The notes below the pieces were generated by a model, which saw only the letters and a program-made list of their open reading frames with translations, searched no databases and was not told the origin of the DNA. Below, piece after piece: positions 22,240 to 32,125 of a DNA stretch of 64,000 nucleotides. The stretch covers positions 15,706,835-15,770,834 of the forward strand of contig NC_134018.1 of the NCBI RefSeq assembly GCF_040712315.1, given 5' to 3'. The stretch is from Castanea sativa. Taxonomy: Eukaryota; Streptophyta; Magnoliopsida; Fagales; Fagaceae. Each line of letters starts with the position of its first letter. The first letter of the stretch is position 1. The position numbers and the translations under genes were made by a program.

Positions 22240-25200
22240 TTAATAATAATAACGTCATAAGTTATTTACATTCCAAGGGCGACGAATCACCCTCCCATCC
22301 AGATCTTCCAAACGATAAGCCCCTATACCTGCTAATTAGGTAATTTTATACGGCCCCTCCCAATCAGGTCCCAATTTTCCCCAAGCAAGATTTCTTGCTG
22401 CCCCCACTACTTTTCTCAACACCAAATCACCTGGTACCAAGGGCCTGGACCTAACTTTCTTGTCGTATGGCTGTTTGAGTTTCTGCTGATAGCTACCCAT
22501 CTTCACACTGGCTACTTCTCTTCTTTCCTCAATAGTATTCAAACAATCATGCATCCTATCATGATTACTCGTATCGTCATACTGGTCAGATTTTAGGGTG
22601 GGAAAACCTGATTCTAATGGTATTATAGCTTCCATACCATACGTCATTGAAAAGGGTGTCTCGCCTGTCGATCTTCGGGGTGTAGTGCGATAGGCCCACA
22701 ATACGTGAGGCAGTTCTTCTACCCAGCACCCTTTGGCGTCATCCAAACGTTTCTTCAACCCAGCTAAGATGACTTTATTTGTTGCTTCGGCCTGACCATT
22801 TCCTTGAGGATAAGCCGGTGTTGAATATCCATTTCTTATTCCCATTCCTGCACAATACCGTCGGAAAGCCTTGCTATCAAATTGAAGCCCGTTATCAGAA
22901 ATCAAGGTGTGAGAGACTCCAAAATGAATTATGATATTCTTCCAAATGAATTTCTTCGCATCGACATCCCTAATGTTAGCTAACGGTTCGGCTTCCACCC
23001 ACTTCGTGAAATAGTCCGTGCCGACAATAAGCCATCTCTTATTACCAACTGCCCGAGGAAAAGGTCCAACGATATCTAAACTCTACTTAGTGAAGGGCCA
23101 CGGGCTGGACAATGGATTTAAAGTACCTCCTGGTTGATGAATATTTGGCGCATATCTTTGACATTGATCACATTTCTTGGCGTACTCTTGAGAGGTTTTC
23201 TGCATGTTCGGCCACCAAAACCCTTGAGTCATGGCCCTGTGAGCTAATGATCTCCCTCCGGTATGACTCCTACATACCCCTTCATGTAATTCCTCCAACA
23301 AAGGTTCCACAGCTTCAGGATGTACGCAGAGCAGATACGGCCCTGCATAGGAGCGCCTATAGAGCTTCTGCTCCTCTGACAGCCAGTAACGGGGAGCACT
23401 TCTTCGTACCTTCTCGGCCACTGTTTCATCTTCAGGTAGTACTCCTTGCTGCAAGAAAGCTATGATTCGGTCCATCCAGCTTGGGCCCATACGAATGTTG
23501 TGAATCCGTACCGCCGAGATGCTTGTCAGGCTAGAGGTCAGTAAATCCTCCACTATGACCATCCGGGGTAATTTCGAGCCCAGTGATGTGGCTAACATTG
23601 CTAATGAATCGGCGTGAGCATTCTGTCCCCTTGGGACTTGTTGCACTTGGAAACTTTCAAACAAACTTAACACCCCTTTGACCCGTTCAAGATAACTCTT
23701 CATTCGTTCATCTCTTGCCTCAAACTCTCCATTAACTTGCCCTACCACTAACTTGGAATCACAATACAACTTCACTATCTTCCCTCCCAAGTGTCTAACC
23801 ATTTGGGCGCCCACCAAGAGAGCTTCATATTCAGCCTCATTATTAGTGGCTGAGAATTCCAGCCTCAATGATTTTTCGATAACTAACTTTTCGGGAGTAA
23901 TTAACACAACTCCAACCCCGGCTCCCTTTCGATTTGACGCTCCATCCGTATAGACTTCCCAAGGAGTGATGTTTCCCATCCCGATGGCCATCACTGTCAC
24001 CCCGGTATCTTCCTGGTTAATCTGACCTTCTGTGAACTCGGCCACGAAATCGGCAAGGATTTGCCCTTTAATAGCTGTCCGAGGCATATATTTGACATCA
24101 TAAGCTCCAAGCTTGGTTCCCCACTTGGCTACCCGACCCGTGTAATCCGACTTCCTCATAATAGCCTGCAAGGGCAACTGGGTGAGTACTACTACGGTGT
24201 GAGCTTGAAAGTAATGGGGCAATTTCCTCGTTGCATGCACCACAGCTAGCAGAGCTTTTTCTAAAAGTAGGTATCGCTGTTCTACTTCCTGTAAGGACTT
24301 GCTGACATAATATATTGGTTTTTGAACCCCACCATCATTCCGTATCAAGACAAGACTTACAGCGTGATTTGTGACGGCTAGATAAGCATATAACACTTCT
24401 TCCTTTTCTGGTCTTGATAATATCGGCGGTTTAGCCAAGTATTGCTTTAAATCCTCAAAAGCTAAGTTACACTCATTAGTCCACCGGAAATCTTTCCACT
24501 TGTGCAAAAGACGATAAAAAGGGCGGCATCTATCTGCGGACCGGGATATGAACCTATTCAAGGCTGCAACCATACCGGCTAGCTTCTGCACTTCTTTAGG
24601 ATTCCGAGGAGGATGCAAGTCTAAGATGGCCTTGATTTGATCGGGATTAACTTCAATTTCCCGATGAGTTATCATGTACCCTAGAAACTTTCCCGGGCCC
24701 ACTCCAAAAGAATACTTTGAGGCATTCAAGCGCAACTTGTGCTTTCTTAAAACTGAGAAGGTCTCATGCAAATCCTTCAAATGGTCTCCCGTCTTTTTAC
24801 TTTTAATTACCATGTCATCGATATAAGCTTCCATATTACGCCCCAACTGTGAATCAAAAATTCTGGTCACCATCCGTTGGTAAGTGGATCCTGCATTCTT
24901 AAGACCAAAAGGCATCACTCGGTAATGGTAGTTGCCATTAGGGGCACGAAAGGCCGTCTTCTCCTGATCATTCAATGACAAAGGGATCTGATGATACCCT
25001 TGGAATGCATCCAAGAAACTCATTCGGGGATGCCCCACAGTTGCATCCACCAATTTATCGATTCTGGGTATAGGGAAGGGGTCCTTGGGACATGCCCTAT
25101 TCAGATCTATAAAGTCAATACAGACTCTCCATTTACCATTCTTCTTTTTTACCACCACATTGTTGGCCAGCCACTCAGGATAAAAAATCTCCTTGATTGC

Positions 25201-25539
25201 CCCAGCTTGCTTTAGCTTACTTACCTCCTCTTTAACTGCCTCTGCATGCTCTTGGGATACACGCCGAGGAGGTTGCTTTCGTGGCGTAGCATGGGGATTA
25301 ACATTCAAATGGTGGCAAATGACTTCTGGATTAATTCCCGGGACGTCATAAGTCATCCATGCAAAAACATCAATGTTATCCTGCAAAAATTGAACCAGCT
25401 CCTCCCTTTCCGGTTTCAGTAATTTTGATCCCACTTGAAAATATTTCTCTTTATCCTCCCCTATAAATACCTTGTCTATCTGCTCGGCAAAACCTCCACC
25501 CTCAACTTCCCCGCCTTCCCGAGCAGTCTCCTTTAATTG
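22240..25539 (-). pseudogene. Pol of Tat element 1: RT, RNase H, second RNase H, integrase; three nonsense codons
   Basis: It continues in the gag-protease frame after the UAG at 25540-25542. Numbering residues from codon 25434: RT with LDAFQGYHQI 141-150 and the catalytic YIDD 204-207; an RT-linked RNase H about 345-465 that lacks clear catalytic acids; a second, apparently active RNase H 490-615 (YTDG 495-498, CDS 558-560, HADS 607-610), the Tat hallmark; and the integrase zinc finger (His717, His724, Cys755, Cys758). The integrase core follows (GTDYFTKW, SDNGLQFDSKAF, YPQGNGQAEATNK). In-frame stops: TAG 23083-23085 where element 2 has TGG; TAA 22336-22338 where element 2 has TTA; TGA 22255-22257 where element 2 has CGA. 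There are no frameshifts: the whole gag-pol frame, 27591-22240, is 1784 codons. Confidence 0.9.
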
Positions 25540-25542
25540 CTA
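25531..25542 (-). promoter_or_regulatory. Candidate UAG readthrough signal between gag-protease and pol (element 1)
   Basis: The minus strand reads UAG CAA UUA AAG at the end of gag-protease, with pol continuing in the same frame. UAG followed by CARYYA is the tobamovirus-type leaky stop context. Element 2, with about 8% LTR divergence and many other mutations, keeps the identical UAG CAA UUA AAG at 50606-50617. Conservation argues for a recoding signal rather than a chance nonsense mutation. Confidence 0.75.
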
Positions 25543-27591
25543 TGATGTCTCCAGAACCTCCCCTGCCAATGAACTCTGACCCGTTCGGATAGTGGCAGAC
25601 GTCAGACATTGCCTGGCTACCATCTGGCTACCATGTAGTACTCCCACATTTCCTCGTATAGGGTATTTCACCATTACATGCAAAGTAGATGAGACTGCCT
25701 CGATTGCATGGAGCCAAGGCCTGGCCAAAATGGCCGTGTACGGGGAGTATGCCATAACAACTATGAAGTTCACCTGTACTTCGGAACCCTCCACCTGCAC
25801 AGGTAACTTAATCATTCCTCGTGGGATTACCTGTTTCCCATCAAAGCCTACCAACGGATGGTTATATTTTTCCAAATCTTCTTCTCTCAACTTTAAACCA
25901 TGAAACAGGTCAGGATACATGATTTCTGCACCACTTCCATCATCCACCAGGACTCGTCGCACATCATATCCCCCGATACGAACTGTTACCACCAAGGCGT
26001 CATCGTGGGGTTGATACGTGCCCTCTTTATCTTTATCGGAAAATCCCAATACTGGCATCGCCGAGATCCTCATCCTTTTATCTACTTGTTTACTTTCCTC
26101 CATGACTTCATTCCCAAATCTGTTTTGAACGGTCATGACTCGAGAAGGTTTCCCAAATTCTCCTCTCGGCTGTGCCAGAATGACGTTAATAGTGCCCAGG
26201 GATGGTTGAGGGGCATGACCCCCATACTTTTGAGTACCGTCCGGTTTAGCCAATAAGTGATTAATCTTCCCAGCCTTAACCAATTGATTCAGATGATCGC
26301 GCAATGTCTGGCAATCCTCCGTGGTGTGTCCCTTGTCTTGATGATAATGGCAGTGGAGGTTTTGATTTCTCATGGACGCATCTCTACTCATTTTGTTGGG
26401 TGGCCTGAAATATGGTTCGTGCCGAATTTTCTCCAGTATGTGATGCACGCGTTCCTTGAATAATGAATTAATTAGAGGAGTTTCGGCGGTCATCGGGCGG
26501 CTTGAAAAATCTCGTTTAGGCCGACTACCTTGGAACCCCCCTCCCCGAAGATCTTTCCTCTCTGGATACCCCTTCATTTTTCCTTTGCTTTGCACCTGGT
26601 CTTCTTCTACCCGTTTATACTTTTCTATCCGGTCCATGAGTTGACGCATATCTATCGCGGCCTTCATTGTCAAGGACTTCCTTAACCCATGCTCCGTGGG
26701 AAGGCCCACCTTGAAAGTTCTCACGGCTACATTCTCCACATCTCCATCAATTTCATTATACATTTCCCAGTATCGGTCGGAATAGGTTTTGAGTGTTTCG
26801 CCTTCCCTCATAAACATAGACAATAGAGCATCCAAGGGTTTTGGAATCCTAGTACAAGTCATGAATCTTGCTCCAAATGCCCTAGTCAACTCTTCAAAAG
26901 ATTTCAAAGAACCTTCTGCCAAAGCATCAAACCACCTTATGGCCATAGGCCCCAAACTGGAGGGAAAAACTCTGCACATCAGCGCCTCATTATTCGAGTA
27001 AACGGCCATCTTTTGACTAAAATGACTGACGTGTTCTACAGGGTCAGTCCTCCCGTTGTACATGGTAAAAATGGGTTGAGAAAACCTACGAGGTAGTTTT
27101 GCCCTATTTATCCTGGACACAAAAGGGGATTTAGCGATTTGCTTCAGGGCTTTACCCATTGCGTCACTTCCATCATCGTGATATAACCCATCAGTACCTG
27201 GCAACCTCATCTCCTTCTGCTTCTTAGTCCTAACACCCGAAGATGCGCTGTCACGGGTCACACTTCGAGTAGGCTCAAATACTGGGGGCTCATTTCCTCC
27301 AAGGTTTGCTTCTGAACTATCACTGGAAGAACAAGCATAACTCTTACGTCTCCGTTTTCTACTATCCAAGCACTTGCGTAAGTAAGCTATCTCAGATTGC
27401 ATTTGCTGTAATACATCATCGCGAGACATCTGCCCCTCAGTTGGTGATCGTTGTTCAGCCCCTTGACCGCTATCATGTGCTTCCGCCACCCCTAAGGTAT
27501 GTCCCTTCCCCTTTCCTTGCTGGAGGCTTATAGTTACGTCCCTACTTCGTGAACTCACTGATTCCTCTCTTTCTAGATACATCTCAGCCAT
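25540..27591 (-). CDS. Gag-protease polyprotein of Tat element 1
   Basis: 683 codons plus UAG from ATG 27591. I chose this start (MAEMYLERE) because upstream in-frame codons run through the primer-binding site into the LTR. It builds the cytoplasmic virus-like particle and matures it. Numbering from the upstream in-frame codon at 27654 (subtract 21 for the chosen start): a charged N-terminal region; retrotransposon Gag domain about 218-320 (FPSSLGPMAIRWFDAL, MREGETLKTYSDRY); a CCHC-like knuckle CHYHQDKGHTTEDC at 435-448 that lacks the second Cys; and an aspartic protease with VLVDDGSGAEIMY at 568-580 and a later ILARPWL motif. The reading frame is open throughout. Pol follows in frame after the stop. 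Confidence 0.9.
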   Translation of the reverse strand: MAEMYLEREESVSSRSRDVTISLQQGKGKGHTLGVAEAHDSGQGAEQRSPTEGQMSRDDVLQQMQSEIAYLRKCLDSRKRRRKSYACSSSDSSEANLGGNEPPVFEPTRSVTRDSASSGVRTKKQKEMRLPGTDGLYHDDGSDAMGKALKQIAKSPFVSRINRAKLPRRFSQPIFTMYNGRTDPVEHVSHFSQKMAVYSNNEALMCRVFPSSLGPMAIRWFDALAEGSLKSFEELTRAFGARFMTCTRIPKPLDALLSMFMREGETLKTYSDRYWEMYNEIDGDVENVAVRTFKVGLPTEHGLRKSLTMKAAIDMRQLMDRIEKYKRVEEDQVQSKGKMKGYPERKDLRGGGFQGSRPKRDFSSRPMTAETPLINSLFKERVHHILEKIRHEPYFRPPNKMSRDASMRNQNLHCHYHQDKGHTTEDCQTLRDHLNQLVKAGKINHLLAKPDGTQKYGGHAPQPSLGTINVILAQPRGEFGKPSRVMTVQNRFGNEVMEESKQVDKRMRISAMPVLGFSDKDKEGTYQPHDDALVVTVRIGGYDVRRVLVDDGSGAEIMYPDLFHGLKLREEDLEKYNHPLVGFDGKQVIPRGMIKLPVQVEGSEVQVNFIVVMAYSPYTAILARPWLHAIEAVSSTLHVMVKYPIRGNVGVLHGSQMVARQCLTSATIRTGQSSLAGEVLETS

Positions 27592-27622
27592 ATACTTCCA
27601 AACGGAATGTATCAAGTTGTTG

Positions 27623-27641
27623 TTCCCACAGACGGCGCCAA
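27623..27641 (-). other. Primer-binding site of Tat element 1
   Basis: TTGGCGCCGTCTGTGGGAA on the minus strand begins two bases inside the 5' LTR. TGGCGCC starts are typical of Athila/Tat elements primed by the 3' end of a host tRNA. This site fixes the element's orientation. Confidence 0.85.
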
Positions 27642-27642
27642 T

Positions 27643-28165
27643 TGTAAGGACCAAAAAATCATAAACCAGCTTCAGTTTCTCCTAGCTAGTTCCCTGACTA
27701 AAGATCCGAATACAATATATTTTGGTAGAGAGGGTCCAACAACAAAAAGTCCCCCCTCTGTATCTTCCGGTTCCTATTTATATCCTTGGCTCCTCTCATC
27801 TCAGCCCTACACCTTGCAATCTATTAAGCTTCTTCCCCCGACACCTATCCGTCAGTAATGGAGCAAAGCCCTAACTTTGCGTTCCATACTGTTCAGGTCA
27901 CGTCTACATTAATGCAACGGATATAGTCGGAACTTTCTAATTAATGCGGCCAGAAAGGTTGGTGCCAGACATTTAATGCAACCTTCTAAGTTATCCTGCC
28001 ACATTCAGCTAGTCGCAATACATCCCCTATGTCATCAACGCCCGTGCCACTTCATCCTCGGGTATCCTCGGGTAAGTTTCCTTATTCCTTTATTCTCCCT
28101 TGTTTACTATGTCTCGAGCTTCCCTTCCTCGGGTCCTCGGGTTCTTGGGTCTTCGGCACCTCACA
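27643..28165 (-). repeat. 5' LTR of Tat element 1
   Basis: 523 bp, the partner of 17919-18441. It provides promoter and polyadenylation signals for the minus-strand genomic RNA. Confidence 0.95.
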
Positions 28166-28166
28166 G

Positions 28167-28400
28167 CTCTCATTTTAAATTATTTTTATTCTCATTAATT
28201 TGCCACTTTACCTTTATATATTTTCCAATATTTATTTACTTTTAATTTTTTATCTTCCACTACTCTATATTTGAACCTTAAAATTCCTCTATCCTTTCAT
28301 CTTCCTTTTATTTTGGCTATTCTTATCTCCATTTTTTTACTATAAAAAAATTGTTATTTTCGTTTCTATTCAATCCATATTTTAGCACACACAAAAAGAT
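28167..28400 (+). repeat. AT-rich direct repeat, right copy, flanking Tat element 1
   Basis: Partner of 17681-17913, with shared TTTGCCACTTTAC, CTACTCTATA and CTTTTATTTTGRCT. It is followed by short TC and TA runs at about 28406-28435. Confidence 0.75.
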
Positions 28401-28435
28401 GAATACTCTCTCTCTCTCTCTTTATATATATATAC

Positions 28436-29221
28436 ATATTCCTTCTTTTGGTGGATTTTTAATTCCTTAGATTGATGAGTTTTTATATTTAACTCTACTT
28501 TAGGTTGAAATGATTTGGTTATGTTTTAATTTTTTTATCTTTTTAATTTTATTTTCTTTGTTTATTACATGGTATCCTATAAAATTACAGAATGATTTAA
28601 TATCATTCTATTACATAGTATGACTTGGACAATTTGGTGTTTACAACTATACATTTTCTTTCGAATATTCTTCTACTCGTCTTCTTTTATATAATTTTGC
28701 TATTTGTCTCACATTCTCTTCCAAAAAAGGTGATTGTTCTCTCTCTCTCTCTCATCAATTCTTTCTTGCAACTCTATTTTAGATTGATGATTTTTTTTTT
28801 ACTATACTTTTGGATGATACACTTTGGTGGTATGTCTCTTGAGTTATTTCTCACATGCACTCTCTATCCCTCTTATAGTTTTGGTTTGAATTTAATTTTT
28901 AGATATTTTACAAGTGAGATGATTATGTATTTAAATGTCTCTATAAACTATTTGTGATGAGGTTTGATTATCATGATAATCTTCTTGAGAGAATGAGAAA
29001 TTCAAATAATTAATTTTGGAACTTAAAAATTTTAGTTGTAGGGAAAAAAAACCATAACACACTATACAAAAGTTTGAATAATATAGATCACTTAAAAAAA
29101 ATAATAGTATTTCTATCTTTTACCCCGAAAAAATAATAAAATAATATCAATCAAATGCACCTAAGTTTTTCAAGAAAAAAAAATCAAAATAATAGAATGA
29201 TATATTTGTAGCAGGGTAGTT
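28436..29221. other. AT-rich DNA, no gene recognised
   Basis: Mostly T-rich sequence with TC runs near 28738-28755. The reading frame 28625-28957 is a low-complexity hydrophobic translation of T-rich DNA and is not credible as a gene. Confidence 0.5.
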
Positions 29222-29345
29222 GATACCGTACCGGCCAATGCACTGGTACCGGTACACTTCTATTTTGTATCAGAAAAAATACCGGCCATACCGGCCGCGT
29301 ACGTTCCATACCGGCCAATTTCAAACAATACCGGCCGGTACAGAA
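29222..29345. repeat. Island of TACCGGCC motifs
   Basis: About seven occurrences of TACCGGCC or close variants lie within roughly 120 bp, on a local AT-rich background. A related TACCGGCC occurs near 33050. The cluster contains self-complementary CCGG cores and partial inverted repeats, so it may be the end of an unrecognised element. Confidence 0.55.
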
Positions 29346-29598
29346 AAAAGTTTTTTTTTTGTTTTTTAGTTTTGTAATTTTTGAATTTTTGTAAGGGCAT
29401 AATATTAACTTATTTACATTAACTTATTAGTATTATTTGTTTTCTTAGTATGCAATCAACAACTAAGCTTTCTAGTTTTTATATTGTGTTTTTTTTTTTT
29501 CCTTTTAATTGATACTAAAGTCTAAAACTATGAATAATTTGTTTTGAATTGAGGTAATATTTTATGATAAACTTTTATATTTACTATAATATAAGTGA

Positions 29599-29844
<246 letters not shown>

Positions 29845-30107
29845 TAAAATAAGAAATTGAAAGATTTCGTTGAAATTGTTCCTTTGGAAATTTCCCGAAA
29901 AGCTAATCATAGGTTCTTCTCTCCATCGGAACTACAGGGCCGTTATGCTCATTACTAAACTTGTTGAAGAGATGAAATATAACCAAGGTATATCTTTTTG
30001 ATCAGAGGTTAAATCGATCATCAAAAAAAGAATTAGGCCAAAAATTAGGATACATTCTGGGTTTTGAATGAGAGAAAAAAGTGAGGAATCCTCTTTTCGA
30101 CTCTGAC
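29845..30107. other. Unidentified segment between psbB and ndhB fragments
   Basis: This stretch has ordinary base composition and lies between two plastid pieces. It could be plastid, mitochondrial or nuclear. I could not recognise it in any frame. Confidence 0.3.
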
Positions 30108-30247
30108 TCTCCCACTCCAGTCGTTGCTTTTCTTTCTGTTACTTCGAAAGTAGCTACTTCAGCTTCAGCCACTCGAATTTTCGATATTCCTTTTTATTTA
30201 TCATCAAACGAATGGCATCTTCTACTAGAAATCCTAGCATGGTTCTA
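30108..30247 (+). pseudogene. ndhB: Plastid ndhB fragment in nuclear DNA
   Basis: About 46 codons of the plastid NDH subunit 2: [40 protein letters not shown]. After CCTAGC a short deletion appears to join to ATGGTTC, and the match ends. In plastid genomes psbB (large single copy) and ndhB (usually inverted repeat) are far apart, so the patch is a composite. Confidence 0.85.
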
Positions 30248-30260
30248 GAGATTTTGGTGT

Positions 30261-30261
30261 G

Positions 30262-30304
<43 letters not shown>
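30261..30304. repeat. (TA)n microsatellite
   Basis: About 40 bases of alternating TA immediately downstream of the plastid-derived patch. Confidence 0.9.
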
Positions 30305-30307
<3 letters not shown>

Positions 30308-30431
30308 GAGGTAAACCCGAAATGGTACAGTCTCCGATACGGTATTGACTTCCTTAATTTATAGAGATGAAGAGATGAAAAATAATTTTAGAAATAATAT
30401 CTCCAGTATGTTTTATAGAATAAATTGTACA

Positions 30432-31239
30432 TGTAGGGATAAAAGGCCTAAAAATGCATATTGGGCCATGAGCTTTGTCCGAGGGTGTTCATTGGTCCAA
30501 TGAAAAACTAACGGTAATGAAGATGTCAGACCTAAGGGTCCACAAGCAAGTTGTGACCGAGGAGGCTAAGGGTGGTAGGCCGAGGAGGGGTGTCTCCTCA
30601 GCTAGGCGATGCAAACGTCAGATGATACATCCTATTGTCCAGAATGATCTTCCAGGAGGTTCTATTGATGAGGATATGTTTCATAGGAGCACAGAGCAAA
30701 GGAACAACTATAAAATATCTAAGAAAAAGCTGCTACCACCATATTAAATGTTCTGTATCCAACTCTATGACCGCATTAATGAGGAAATGATGTCTGAATA
30801 GTGATTTTCAGCCTTATAGATACCACCCAAAGACTTCAGGAATGGGCTAATAAGACAAGTATCAGCACTAGCAATCTAGATCTACACGTGGAAGGTGGAA
30901 ACAAGGAGGAGAGAGGGGTATAAAACTGAGGAAGGTCCCTAAAAAAGGGGGATCGGGAAATTGAGAGAAAAATACTGTTGCAATTTAGATTTAAACTTGT
31001 AATCAAATTTAAGAAGAAACATATATATGAACTGACGTCCTCAGACTGTGTTGAGGGTAATTTTCCTTTAGTTTAAACCAGTCCATCTCCATTTTCTTGT
31101 CATCTAGATCCACTTTACATATTTTCTAACTCACTAAAGCCCAGCTTTAGAACCCACTCTTTTGAAATTCATTGTATCAGGCTCTTTGGACGGAAGTTCA
31201 TCTATCCTTTGGGCTTGGGAACCAAACTGTGACCTTACA
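30432..31239 (+). mobile_element. Solo LTR related to Tat element 2
   Basis: 808 bp from TGTAGGGATAAAAGGCC to GTGACCTTACA. Its ends and interior match the reverse complement of the element-2 LTR (TGTGGGAATAAAAGGCCC ... GCGACCTTACA), and the length is close (801 bp). No internal element sequence is attached. Flanks GTACA (30427-30431) and ATACA (31240-31244) match at four of five bases, fitting an old target duplication. A TATA-like GGTATAAAACTG lies near 30917. The reading frame 30475-30747 is LTR sequence. Confidence 0.85.
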
Positions 31240-31829
31240 ATACATTATATCACGTTACAAAGTAGTTGTATATTCCCACACATCGCGTGAGTCTGCGACT
31301 AGTTTTTATAATTTTTAATAACACATTTTAAGTGGATGAGAGGTTAGTGAACAATGTTTACGTTGAAAATATCAAGATATAACATTTGACAAAGAAGTTA
31401 TTGGCAAAATTTTTTATAATTGAGTTTTAATTGGTGTCATATTTTATTTTTTTTTAATTTGGAAATATAGCTTCACTTAAACTAAAATATATAAATAATT
31501 TTAATCTACTTATTATGAATCACATTATAAAATTTTGTTGTAAAACTTGTAATACTTATATTGATTCACATAGTGCAAACATAATGTGCACACTGTACAG
31601 CACAATTTTCAATATTAAAGCAGAACATAAGATAGATTATGAAAATAATATATAACTAATAACTTCTATTCAATTCTTGAAAGCTTTTCGTAGTAGAATT
31701 TTAATTCAAGTGATTTTTTTTTAGTTTATGAAATTTTGACAGTAGAATTTCACTTACAACAAACATATTAATAAATTTAATATAAATATTTTGTATCACA
31801 TGACATACCGAAGAAAAAAATATATTAAA
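31240..31829. other. AT-rich DNA between solo LTR and block A remainder
   Basis: No ORF with recognisable content and no repeat structure stood out. Confidence 0.5.
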
Positions 31830-32125
31830 ACTTTTTAAAATTTTGGAGTTTAATTTGAAATTATATCAAACTATAGGGGAATTATGTAATTTATACTAGT
31901 CTTATTAAAAGGTAGTCATTTGGCACAAAGATGATATCACTTGGGAATGACCATTTTGCCCCGCCCTGCCTTGACCCGCCCCTTCTAGCATTGTCTCGTG
32001 CAGGTTTTCTCGCCTTGCAATAAGTGGTAAGGCGGGAATGGGACAAGATTTTAGCCTCCACCATGGGCCGAGGTGGGAATGAGTTTAGACATTTTAGCCC
32101 CACCTTGCCCTGCATTGATAAGATC
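31830..32125 (+). repeat. Segmental duplication block A, distal part
   Basis: Matches 56080-56370 in block B: TTTTGGAGTTTAATTTGAAA, CTTATTAAAAG, CATTTGGC, TTTTGCCCC and the end CATTGATAAGATCTATAATT. In block B it follows about 135 bp after the SINE; here it lies some 15.6 kb further, so everything between 16217 and about 31825 is extra in A or lost in B. Confidence 0.8.

Larger units (their letters stand above)
17919..28165 (-). mobile_element. Tat-lineage Ty3/Gypsy LTR retrotransposon, element 1, nearly intact
   Basis: This is a 10,247-bp element transcribed on the minus strand. Identical-length LTRs (17919-18441 and 27643-28165, 523 bp, TG...CA ends) are bounded by the 5-bp duplication GCTCT at 17914-17918 and 28166-28170. 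Element order: 5' LTR (right), primer-binding site, gag-protease, in-frame UAG, RT, RNase H, a second RNase H, integrase, a 78-bp tandem array, an antisense three-exon gene, polypurine tract, 3' LTR (left). The second RNase H and the antisense gene mark the Tat clade. By eye the LTRs differ at about 11 of 523 positions (about 2%), a fairly recent insertion. Three pol nonsense codons plus one in the antisense gene make autonomy doubtful. Confidence 0.95.

Noticed and set aside
25540..25542. The idea that the UAG after protease is an ordinary inactivating mutation
   Set aside because: The identical UAG and nine downstream bases occur at the same place in a much older, diverged element, which is unlikely for a random nonsense mutation.
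28625..28957. 110-codon hydrophobic frame
   Set aside because: Translation of T-rich low-complexity DNA; no start context or homologue that I recognise.
30475..30747. 90-codon open frame after the plastid patch
   Set aside because: It lies wholly inside the 808-bp solo LTR and has no recognisable domain.
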